DNA of 64,000 nt, from contig NC_135118.1 of the NCBI RefSeq assembly GCF_050908995.1, positions 5,270,001 through 5,334,000 on the forward strand, in the 5' to 3' direction. The DNA comes from Andrena cerasifolii. Its lineage: Eukaryota > Arthropoda > Insecta > Hymenoptera > Andrenidae. The notes beneath the pieces were generated by a model that worked only from the letters and a program-made list of their open reading frames with translations, was not told the DNA's origin and made no database searches. Each line of letters starts with the position of its first letter. The first letter of the stretch is position 1. This document shows positions 53,961 to 64,000 of the stretch, in pieces. Both the position numbers and the translations under genes were made by a program.

Positions 53961-55699
53961 TAACAGTGTATACGGAAAATAGACGTAGATAGCGAAATAA
54001 CGTAATCACGTATATTAAAGTTTCTCAACAAATGTCTAATCTAACATATGAGAAATGTGGTTAGAGAGATTATTGCACACGACCAGAAACATGATTTGGG
54101 GAATTAATTAATTTTTATAACTGTCTAAAAATACAGGTAGTTTACCAGTAAAATGATCATGGAAGTAGACCAGAATAAAAGTTAGTTAGAAATAATGATA
54201 TAAGTTGCGGTTTGTAGCGTAATTAATTTTACACACCACTTTATTTAATTTCAAATCTGTCCATTAAACTAGAAACTCAATTTCCGCGCAGGATAGTAAA
54301 GTGTCCAGAATTGCATTAGTTGCTACTGTCGCGGCTGACACCAGGAGGATAAATAAATGAAACAAAAATTGTTGAGTTCGCACTCGTTCCTCGAGAGACT
54401 CGCGAGAGAACGTGATTGCGTCTGTGCACGATTCAGCGTCCTCTCTAAAGATCACTTCTATCTTACCTTTTAGCTTAGTGGATAGAAAATATACGTTAAC
54501 TTTCTTTTCCTTTTTCAGGGACACAGCCTCCTTGAACGCGTGTCAGCAGTTTCACTGACACGAGATACGTGGAACAAATTAATCATCCGTGGACCCATTC
54601 TCCTCTTTTAAATCGCGCTATTAATCTTTGTAAAGTTTGCATAATTCCATTGACCCTCATTAACAGAGAATTAATTTCATTTCTAAATACGTACATCGTA
54701 TTTAGAATTCATTATATTCTTGAACGTCATATATGATACAAATTTTCGATTTTATTGCTTTCATAAATGGAATTCGTAGGTGAGCCACCACCGTAAATGA
54801 AACGCGCTGCTCTATCATATTCTATCATTCGATTATTTTATATATTCGTGTTCTGGAATATGACAAAAAAATTCCTAGATCGTACTCTGGAATTACAAAT
54901 GCATCGATCAGTCCATTGTTGGTATTCGAGTAATAAATTTCATCAGTCATTCAAAGATCAAGCACACCCACGCATCCCCACCTGGTATAAAATCTCAAAT
55001 ATCTCAAATAAATATGAAAAGACTGTAACACAAAAATAGTTACCTACTATTATTAAATCCGTCCATATGACACTCCTCTAAATTTTCTTTCACACAGAAA
55101 ATCGTTGGGTTTGTTGATGGCACTAGACGCTTCCTAACCGCGTGAACAGACAAAATGTAGAATTCTATAAGACTAATTGAACGCCAACCATTATCGATTC
55201 CATCCATTGGATGCGCATATTGGACAGCTCCGTCGAAGTTTCAAACAGCCATCGAGTCTTCCTGTTTCCGCAAATAAATTTATTTGCGCTCGTATTTGTG
55301 CAGCACAGAGTTTGTATATTCAAGTTAAAGTTGGAGCGTTCCGTTTAGGTACACAGAGATATTGTCTACGGTTTCCTTACTGTTAGTTTAACAGTTTTAG
55401 TTTCGTAGCCTACTATATTCTATGTTGTCCACTGTGGACGATTTTTCTTTGTCCTATGTATTATGAGTAGTTTTATGAACCCTTCTAATTCTGTTGCAAT
55501 CAATTGTTAAGTTTAATAAATAAGTTTAATAAATAATAAATAGTAGTAATAAATAACAATTAATAGTAGTTCGGAATAGTGGCTACATGACGGCGCATTT
55601 AGCAACTTATTTGGCAGATATATCCCTCGTTTTTCGATAAACAAATAGAAAATACCTAATACAAATAAATGTGTTCGAAACACTTGTCGTTAGCTACAT
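53961..55699. other. No recognised feature
   Basis: AT-rich DNA with unrecognised short open frames (54264-54524 minus, 54797-55039 plus). Confidence 0.45.
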
Positions 55700-56100
55700 T
55701 AGTCGTTGTTTCGTGTGAAACGGCTTTAAAGGTCCTGGGTTGATAAGACATTTCTGTGACTGGCGACTGATATTCTGGATATATTCACACATTTTCTATA
55801 TTCTACTATATTTTTTAAACCAGTGTTTTCATCGTTAAAAAACATATCTAAAATAGCAATCTTGAGCTACAGAAGTGTCTCGTGGGAAAGAGTCTTAAGG
55901 CCAGTGGCTCGTGGTATTTTGGCTATATTCACCCAACAGTGATAGCACTGACTAAAAAAGATAGATAAGGATAGAAAACTTGTGAATATTTACAAGATGC
56001 CAGTTCCAAAAGATACCCTACCCTAAAGGCCTTTCCACACGAGACACTTTTCTAACTGGTAACTGGTATTTTTCATACATTCACACGATCCCAACAAGTC
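55700..56100. repeat. Dispersed repeat with GACATTTCTGTGACT phrases
   Basis: AGACATTTCTGTGACTGGCG (about 55748) recurs at about 62600 as GGACATTTCTGTGACTCGCG, and related AAGTGTCTCGTG-GAAA phrases occur at about 55877, 19293 and (inverted) 56030. Boundaries and class are unclear. Confidence 0.4.
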
Positions 56101-56150
56101 GTCCGAATCTACATTTCAACGTTCAAGCCGAGTAACCGAAGCACTTAAGT

Positions 56151-56332
56151 CCCGCGCCTTGAGAACGCACATGGATCGCGCCGATTCGCGAGCCTGGGCG
56201 AGCCTAAGCGAATCGATCCACGTGCCGAGCCGTCTCGCCGAGTCCCGCGCCGTGAGAACGCACATGGATCGCGCCGATTCGCGAGCCTGGGCGAGCCTAG
56301 GCCAGCCGATCCACGTGCCGTCAGATTTCACC
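56151..56332. repeat. 93-bp tandem duplication, GC-rich
   Basis: CCCGCGCC starts at 56151 and 56244; the units share GAGAACGCACATGGATCGCG, CCGATTCGCGAGCCTGGGCG and GATCCACGTGCCG. Each carries one CACGTG E-box-like site. Open frames on both strands (56116-56331 minus) exist only because the 93-bp period is divisible by three. Confidence 0.85.
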
Positions 56333-56374
56333 TTTACACATCCCTAAATTCTCATCGTTCTCCATCGCTCTTAA

Positions 56375-56825
56375 GGGGAGGTTCCGGTCTAGAGCCCAAA
56401 GAAATAGGTGATCTTTAGGAATTAATTAAAGGAAAACTACTATATATAATTTAATGGGACTTTCTGCATTGTATTAAGGATGTCTTAAGCTACAGAAATA
56501 TATTTTTTGTTTTAAAATTAATCATTGCAGACGGCACTGGGAAGTCGTTAAAGTCAAGGCGTTAAAAAATTCATCCAAATCGGTGAGACCTGTATCTCCA
56601 AAAGTTATTATCCGATTCGACTGAAACTTTTCTTATTTTAAAGAATATACTTCTGTCTAGGGGGAAAACCAGAAAGAATTACAAAAATTACATTTTTTTT
56701 AGAAAATAATGACACTTCAAGTTTGAAATCACTTTTCCCTGTATTTTTCGTCCTTTCATCGCCTTTGAAAATTATAAATTTTCAACTTTTTGTAATTTTT
56801 TTAGCCCCCACCCCCTAGCCAAATA
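56375..56825. mobile_element. Half of a TTAA-type element
   Basis: TTAA at 56371-56374 precedes GGGGAGGTTCCGGTCTAGAG, in the style of the other TTAA elements here, with TTATTATCCGATTCGACTGA tracts inside. No inverted partner is found before the dispersed repeat at 56834, so the right end is missing. Confidence 0.4.
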
Positions 56826-56833
56826 ATATTACT

Positions 56834-57110
56834 CACTGTTGCGATTTCATTAGTATTATCATTTATTATCATTCATTTACTATAATGTATTTTTATGTAA
56901 TAGAGATATTTAAATTTGACCAGACAGATTTGTTATTCTCTTTCCCTCATTTTTCTTTTTTCCCCTGTTCCACCTTTGTCGATTTTTCAATGTCAGACCA
57001 GCTGTTGGGAGCATCTTTAATTTAGATTTTTGTGACCTTTGTCACATATACTTTCGATCTATATAAAGAAATCTGCCCGATTCCATCATCAATTGAATAG
57101 TGTTCCTTGT
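56834..57110 (+). repeat. Dispersed ~300-bp repeat, copy 2
   Basis: Matches 24050-24368 closely (see that entry), including ATCTATATAAAGAAATCTGC. It lacks the Cys-rich mini-ORF. Its start matches the sequence just after that ORF's stop codon, and its inner arm resembles the complement of the left arm at 23803. Confidence 0.75.
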
Positions 57111-57386
57111 AAGTGTCGCTCCGTAACATAAATAAGTAAAGAACTCCTTCAAAGAGGAATAGCTCCACGGAAAAAGTAAACAGTCGAACGCTATAGATAA
57201 TGTTTCAAAACATATGAAATCGTCGGTCGAAAAGACCGACATGCGTGTAATGTACTGACCCTTTCTTATCGTTTTTCTCTGACTTTCTCTGTAAACACGA
57301 TTCACACTGACTACCCAAATGCTGCGTAAATGTAAATACTGCGTCATCCTTGCTACCCATCGTTATCTTAGCCAATGCGTCACCTA

Positions 57387-57893
57387 CAGTGACTCGCATT
57401 AATATTCGGACACTTTTTAAAATCGCATAACTTTTTTAGAATTGGTCCAAACGACTTGAGTTTTTTTCAGAAGCTAGAAGGATTAGTTTGCTAACTGACG
57501 CGATTCGTCGTTTTGAAGAAAAAAAATGTATTTGGTTGGAATAGCGAAAAGAATAGTAAAGGTCGATTTTTAAACTATTTTTTGTGAGCTTGTAATGAAA
57601 ATTAAAAAAAAAAACGTTTATAGATTGCAGAATAAGGTCGAGAATCGCTGATTTCGGGAATTTTCGGGAAATTTTTTTGAATTTTCATTACAGGCTCACA
57701 AAAAAAAAGTTTAAAAATCGACCTTTACTATTCTTTTCGCTATTCCAACCAAATACATTTTTTTCAAAACGACGAAACGCGTCAGTTAGCAAACTAATCC
57801 TTCTAGCTTCTCAAAAAAACTCAAGTTGTTTGGACCAATTCTAAAAAAGTTATGCGATTTTAAAAACTGTCCGAATATTAATGCGAGTCACTT
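57387..57893. mobile_element. Palindromic Tc1-like MITE
   Basis: TA at 57385-57386 and 57894-57895. The ends are CAGTGACTCGCATTAATATT and the complement of AATATTAATGCGAGTCACTT. Nearly the whole 507 bp is an inverted repeat centred near 57640, with arms sharing CGCATAACTTTTTTAGAATT and TCGATTTTTAAAC. CAGT-type ends and TA fit Tc1. No gene. Confidence 0.88.
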
Positions 57894-57895
57894 TA

Positions 57896-58533
57896 TCCAA
57901 AATCCTGCAATTCTGCCCTATCCCGTCATCCCCTCTCTTACATTCAGAAACCTTTAAAACCCATCACAGTCCCTTATCCTACAGCGTTACTATTCCAAAA
58001 GCCACCAGTGTCAGTCACGGGGTCAATTTAAACCAGTTGAATCTCCAATATTCTTACTTTAAATCGAATAAATATCTTTATATCTATTGTGGGAGTGCGA
58101 AGACTGTTCGATTGACAAAGTATGTTTGGGCCAGAGCGATTGGGATCGAGAGCGGATGTTTATAGTAGAGTATCGAATGCGTCAGGGGTGTGAGGTTTGA
58201 ATGGTTTCGTCGAATGCATGCGGAGAGTTTGGGTAACCCGAGTGCGTGTCAAGAGTGTGTGTGTTGTAAGTGTGAATCTCGGGGAGCGCAAGATAAGAAT
58301 GGATGAAGTCAGTCCTGCAGAGTCCGTCGAACGAGAGGCATCATCGCCTGAACCTATTCTTTACAATAAATAAGCCTTTTTTACTTTTCCACGAGTGTGC
58401 AGTTTACTCCTGCCCTGATCACCTAACATCCTGTAAGGAAGTCGTAACGCTCAATACGAGAATATTGAAAATCACACGGGGCATCGCTCGCCGTCGTCGA
58501 AGGCGCGAGGCCCCGTAGGACACGTAAGATGTA
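57896..58533. other. No recognised feature
   Basis: Moderately mixed composition with a 94-codon unrecognised open frame across its left edge. Confidence 0.4.
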
Positions 58534-58535
58534 TA

Positions 58536-59680
58536 CAGGGTGTCCCACTAAGGAGTGGACAGCGCAATATCTCTTAAAGTATTGTCGATAAAAATATAAA
58601 AAAAATAGGGAATTGCATGGTTCGAGGGGGCCCATTTATTAGCGCGAACGAATTTTGTTTTCGATTATTATTTTAAAAGATACGATGGTCAAGTTCGGTT
58701 TTTCAAATGGGACTATTTTTTTTGAAGACCTGAGTTGATAGTGCGTTCCAAGACAAATTCAATAAGCTTTAATGTATACACTTTATTTCCACTGGTTTTT
58801 AAGATATTGCGCTTGCAAATTTACTGATTTTCACTGCAAGAAACCCCTCTGGAATGGCAAAAACCACGGGTGGCACTGCCTGTTGAAATGGATACTTACC
58901 TGCCAAAGGTCTACGCCAGAAATGGCAGGCCCAAAGGCTGGACAATTCTTTTCCGTCAGAAATGCTACTTAGGTAGGTACATCTGCGGTATCGAGAAGCG
59001 CATCGTTACATTTATTTCGCACTTGCTTCTACGCTCGGATGGCCGGTTCTTTTGAGAGGGATGCAAGTTGGATTGGTTCTGATACAATCTGCTCCCTATG
59101 GTTGAAATTTAGTCTAGCAACTTTCACTCCTCCTAACCTAACCAATCCAACTTGCATCCCTCCCAAAAGAACCGGCCATCCGAGCGTAGAAGCAAGTGCG
59201 AAATAAAAGTAACGATACCTACCTAAGTAGCATTTCTGACGAAAAAGAATTGTCCAGCCTTTGGGCCTGCCATTTCTGGCGTAGACCTTTGGCAGGTAAG
59301 TATCCATTTCAACAGGCAATGCCACCCGTGGCGCCAGTAAGACCGCCCCCGGTTTTTGCCATTCCAGAGGGGTTTCTTGCAGTGAAAATCAGTAAATTTG
59401 CAAGCGCAATATCTTAAAAACCAGTGGAAATAAAGTGTATACATTAAACCTTATTGAATTTGTCTTGGAACGCACTATCAACTCAGGTCTTCAAAAAAAA
59501 TAGTTCCATTTGAAAAACCGAACTTGACCATCGTATCTTTTAAAATAATAATCGAAAACAAAATTCGTTCGCGCTAATAAATGAGCCACCTCGAACCATG
59601 CAATTCCCTATTTTTTTTATATTTTTATCGACAATACTTTAAGAGATATCGCGCTGTCCACTCCTTAGTGGGACACCCTG
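58536..59680. mobile_element. 1.1-kb palindromic element, CAGGGTGTCCCAC ends
   Basis: The termini CAGGGTGTCCCACTAAGGAG and the complement of CTCCTTAGTGGGACACCCTG are perfect 20-bp partners, flanked by TATA on both sides (58532-58535, 59681-59684). The arms of about 550 bp are near-identical inverted copies meeting close to 59100. Mirror-image open frames (58870-59055 plus, 59029-59325 minus) encode the same peptide start and are by-products. The TA-type target suggests Tc1/mariner. The high arm identity suggests recent origin or gene conversion. Confidence 0.9.
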
Positions 59681-59682
59681 TA

Positions 59683-60720
59683 TACAATGTAACTTGGATT
59701 CTCGATGAATGCCGATGACGTCAGGGGCATCGGCGAGGGTTCGAGGCGCGTAAAAGGAACGAGAGGCATTCGTTTGTACGACTCAGGGTAGTTAGCATCG
59801 ACGATCCAGAGTATTCTTTACAATCCCTACACTATTATTATTAAAAACGATAGTTCAATTATCCTTGTGTCCATTACACGCGCCTACTCCCGGGTTAAGC
59901 CAGCATTGCCTCTGTCCACCAATCGTATCCAAACAACCGGTCACGTGTAACGAAAGCGTCCCCTCGCGAGAACTCCCATACAGTATCAACGACACCCGCG
60001 TCTCTAATTAATACCTGTCCCAAAACTTCCCTCAGCGGCAGTTTACGTCCACAGTTGCCGTGCGCAAGGCCTCCAGCAAAACACAGGCACGATGACCACG
60101 AGGAAAACACACATCGAAGCTCATTATTGTCGAACCCACCGTCGTTTTCATTGCGACGGAAGAGGTTGCGCCGGGGGGAAGAGGCAATGCGCGTGAAATT
60201 TCGACAGCGCCCAAGAGAACGGTGTTATTAATTGGTCCGGGCCTCGAATATTATGTTTTGCGTGTTACGCGCTTTCTGCGCGGCGCTTGAACGCGGATCG
60301 TTTATGGGCTTCCCGTACCAGCCGCTTATTAAAATCCTACGCCTGGCCTGGTCGTGTCGTCGTTTCACGCGTCGATGTGCGTACTTGCGCACCTGGCAAG
60401 CGGACATAAACGCGAGAATACCCCCGACAAGCATATACATAAACGCATTTCCGACTCCGCCCGCTCGTGCCCCGGTTTTTTCGAAATTCCCTCCGGCCAC
60501 GCTTCGCCAACGAACAACGCAATCCGTCATCGAACCAGGTTCCTTCCGGCCGGCGTTTCGCTGTCGTTGACTGTCGCTGTACGATTTTTGACAGGCCCGT
60601 TTTCAGCAATTTCCACGCGGAATGAACTTGCCTTCCCTTTCCACGACTCCCTGGTGCAGGGGTGGTTTTTTTTTACGGGACCTTCCTGATGATAACTAGT
60701 GGCTAAATTATTGTTACTAC
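59683..60720. other. GC-rich island without a recognised gene
   Basis: 59880-60680 is GC-rich with overlapping open frames (60232-60570 plus, 60228-60530 minus). None is recognised; their pairing points to composition rather than coding. Confidence 0.4.
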
Positions 60721-63700
60721 TAGCGGCTCGGTATGGCTATTAGCGGGAGAGATGCGCGAAGCGATAGATAGCAATTTCGATGGTAATTAGGGGTTGTAAA
60801 TAATCCTATCGTAGATGCAGTTCGTGGTAGTAGTGGATGCATTGATAATGTAATGAAATGTGTCACTGTAAAGGGAGTGGTTATGAACATTAAGCTTGCT
60901 GCTCTGTAAATCCCGCTGTCGCGGGATTGGGTGCTTATTTGCAGAAGGGTAGACCTCGCCGAGTTCGATGTCTCTGATATATGTTGTTCAGGCCATCGTT
61001 TGAGGCTTTAGTTTTCACGACACTGAGCTTCGTGCTTCGAATTGTAGCTAGTTTGTTAGGAATGCAGTAATGGTTATGTTGAAGCACCATCTGTGTAAAA
61101 AGGCTACAGTGTCTGAGGAATATTTACAAGGGAACGTTTCCATCTCGAGAATGCTGGTTTAAGTAAAACTTTCTGCGAAATTAGAGCGCGATGAAGTATG
61201 CAGAAGCGAGTTTCCTTCGATCGAAATTCTTCTCGAAAAGGTGAAATCAGCCATCAAAGTTATCGCGCTTCTTCGTTCTTTAGATAGAACTTTACAACAG
61301 CACGGAATTGGGCAAAAGTTTGAATACAGAACTCGTTCAGTTTTATGTAGTATGCGCTGCAGGAGGAAAACAGCATAAAACAAATTATATCTTTAAAAAT
61401 TATGCGTCGTGGGAAACTTTTTTACAGTGCTGTGATGGATCATATAAAACTGAATTATTTTTGTGTTTGAAATCTCCCTCTATCTCGTACTATTATAAAG
61501 TTACACAGCCCAGGAGTATTAAACTAGAAAGTGGGAACTCGGTAAAAAAACTGAAAATAAGTAGATCCTTCCATGAACCGCTTGTTTCGCACATTCACCG
61601 GGCATTATCGAAAGAACAGTTGCATTTACGAGAAAATATTATACAACCTTTTTTATGCAGAATTTAATGCTTTTTAATTTCTTTTGAATACATTTTTCAG
61701 TTGGACTAACCGTTTTTTAGATATTAGCGAAATAACTCAGGGGCTCATACTCATCAATGAAATAAGCGATTCATAAAAACACCCACCTATTTTTAGTTTT
61801 TTTACAGAAATTTCTAAGAACCCTGGACTAAATCCAAGAACGAAAAAGCGCCATGCTGTTTAAGGGTTAGTTTCATCCCTTCGTAGGGAATATTCGAAAT
61901 AAAAGATTGATTTTTGCTTGCTTTATCGCGTTCTATGTAGATTTAAATAAAGATTCACTAAAATCGAAGCGTTCGAGTTGGGAGTACCTATTTCTTAGTC
62001 AGTATTTCTATTTTATCAGGCCACCTAAGCGTTAAATTCGAGAGCGACGGCGTTATACCCGCGTTCCTTACTCTTTTTCGCAGGAACGTACCTTGAACCT
62101 ATTCTGGCCAATGCACCTTTATTGCTTCATTACCAATCCAATAACTAATGAGTCGTTTATTTCACTCGCTGGGTAGGAAAATCGTAGTCGGCTGATTGCG
62201 CCGCGTGCCGCTAATAAATCTCCAATGCGTGATTGGCCGCGTTATAAAATAGCAAATAAAGAATGAGGCGCTATTGCTCGTGCCACAGAGGGCGTGCTTG
62301 CGTTATAAAATAAAGCGCAATCGCCTACGTTAGAGTATAAAGCGGCCGGCGTTTATGTTGCAGCGTGAAATGTTATCGTTTACGCTACTGAACAAAGCGT
62401 GACCACTTTCGTTTAGGTTGAAACGCAACAGCTTACGTTGCAATATGTCGTAAGCATCGTCTATTGCAACGCGGAATAATCGCGTGGCCATTTGAATTGC
62501 AAAGTGAGCATGATTGTCCGTATTGAGTATTTATTTCTCACCTGCTCCTCATTCTATTCTAAATATCAGTTAAAACTGTTAAAGTCCTTTCCACTCGGGA
62601 CATTTCTGTGACTCGCGATTAGGATTCCAAATATTTTTAGTTTAAGAAAGATAGAAAAGATAGAATATATATGAAATACCAATTCCACAGCAGTGTCTTC
62701 GAGAAAAATGTCCCCAGTTCTTTGCACGCTTAAGGCTTTTCCATGCGAGTGAAACAGTAAGTTTTTTACTTTGCTAAATTAAAAAAAATATTATTAAATT
62801 AAAAATAAGTCTCTTCTGACTAGTGCAATATTAAATACACATTATTTATTTAACCCTTGAACTTTGGTGTTTGCAGAATATATTCATATAATCTTTGTGC
62901 ATAATTGTATTGTAGATTAATTTTACTGTTGCCAAGATAATCTAGTCACGTTGATTTAGGTACAGTGCGAACTCTAAATTATTTATTTTGCTTCAGTTAC
63001 AAAATAAACGAAAGCGAGGTTTCTTTACAGAATGCAACGTAACCTGGACTTGTAACGTGGTTAGATGGAATATGATTGGCAAAGGAACGTATAATTTAAT
63101 ACAGAATACATTATGTTACAGCATGCAGCATCATCATTTGACTTGCAGATCGAAGTAGAGATACTCGCACACTAATGAATCCATAATACGTTGTGATCAT
63201 TTGCTAAACAGAGCGGGTACGATTTCATTGTTGCTTAGTAATTACGGGTTCTCCTATGAAACTAGCAATTATTGGATAATTCGGAATAGAATCAAAATCA
63301 GACACCGCGACTGACGGATGAAGAAGACGGAATAAATATGTATATCTGTTTAATAACAGAGAATGAAAAGATCATAGGACGCATCACCAGATAGCGCGTT
63401 AATTAAATATTGTGAAAATTAATCCCAGTAAAAATGTTACGTAGTGAATTTTGAAAACTGGTTTCTCGAACAGCGAAATCACGTATGAAAAAATTGAATT
63501 CTGCATTTTCGTCTTAATTCTGTGCCAGGATTCATCCTTGATATTCAGTCGCCGATTTAAATAAATATTTCCAGTAGTGCATAATAACGGTATTAACTTT
63601 GGTATTGTTATTAAAAGTAATAGTGGTATTAGTGTCAATATTGACACTATTAAGAATTGTTAAGGAAGCTTTTCATTATTCTTAACTATTATTAATATCT

Positions 63701-64000
63701 AGTATTGTCAGTAGTATTGTTAATAGTTTTGCAATTATTGTTTTCTGGAGGTAACTAAATAGTTCCGTGTTTAGTGAATACAGATTGCTTAGCGAAGAAT
63801 AATATTACGGACCACATCCACTTGGATTCAGGTTAAATTCATCACCACTAGTCGAACTGAAGCATAGGAAAAAGAAAACTACTACCTACGTCCATGTAAT
63901 TAGAGACACAGATTCTATTACCAGAATAAATTACCTAACGAACATACATTATTATGAACATGTGTTGTAAGAAACTAAATCCTTTTAATAGATCTATATA
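60721..64000. other. No recognised feature
   Basis: Mostly AT-rich DNA. A 119-codon open frame at 61308-61667 is unrecognised. 62190-62480 has several GCGTTATAAAATA- and ACGTTGCAA-like phrases in loose repetition. 63595-63735 is low-complexity with GTATTGTTA phrases and an AGTGTCAATATTGACACT palindrome. Confidence 0.45.

Noticed and set aside
58870..59325. Two frames encoding the same peptide on opposite strands, as a conserved gene pair
   Set aside because: They are the two arms of one palindromic element.
61308..61667. A 119-codon frame as a host gene
   Set aside because: No recognisable domain, no supporting splice signals, and length is compatible with chance.

Overview
The window looks like a gene-poor stretch of an insect nuclear genome, most likely hymenopteran (bee, ant or wasp). 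That assignment is an inference from an AT-rich background with scattered GC-rich islands, a mariner resembling the mellifera subfamily, and several TA- and TTAA-flanked element families with termini of the kind common in insect genomes. I found no convincing host coding exon, tRNA, rRNA or CRISPR array, and nothing bacterial or viral. It is probably intergenic DNA or the inside of a very large intron.

The content is dominated by DNA transposons and their non-autonomous, often fully palindromic, derivatives. Target-site duplications (TSDs) read directly from the sequence sort them into groups. hAT-like elements have 8-bp TSDs (850-2008; 11470-13358; probably 49841-50313). TTAA elements include 2791-3304, 7078-7315, 21524-22982, 28103-28841, 39306-40009 and 53315-53626. 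Tc1/mariner-like elements with TA include 5818-6346, 18924-19161, 19433-20318, 28073-29281, 30943-32562, 48603-49451, 57387-57893 and 58536-59680. One TAA-flanked palindrome lies at 29685-30231. Recognisable coding remnants are: a nearly complete mariner transposase with one stop and one frameshift (31459-32488); the N-terminal third of a second mariner (6001-6318); the C-terminal end of a DDE transposase inside roughly 300-bp inverted arms (34144-34545, minus strand); a 5'-truncated Jockey/CR1-like LINE reverse transcriptase end (24633-25317, minus strand); a degenerate pogo-like DNA-binding fragment (about 49094-49203); and a short Cys/His-rich open frame (23883-24044) resembling a transposase zinc ribbon.

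Layout. 1-10.8 kb: end of a repeat copy, a 1.16-kb hAT palindrome, TTAA elements, a 147-bp satellite and a deleted mariner. 10.8-14 kb: a nested stack of elements. 14-21.5 kb: inverted repeats, two TA elements and GC-rich DNA. 21.5-26.4 kb: a chain of elements meeting at shared TTAA sites, the zinc-ribbon-like frame and the LINE. 28-35 kb: nested TA/TTAA elements, the TAA palindrome, mariner and a DDE remnant. 35-44 kb: a palindrome centred on (CT)n, TTAA elements and GC-rich islands. 44-52 kb: a 36-bp minisatellite inside a TA element, pogo-like and hAT-like elements, and a TTCGAATA-rich array. 53-64 kb: further palindromic elements, then mostly featureless DNA.

The most informative observations are a natural empty/filled site pair proving TTAA insertion (44440-44443 against 28099-28845), repeated sharing of one TTAA between neighbouring elements, near-identical 0.75-kb cores inside different host elements, and the Cys-rich mini-ORF flanked by inverted arms. 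All coordinates and similarities were read by eye, so repeat boundaries may be off by a few bases.
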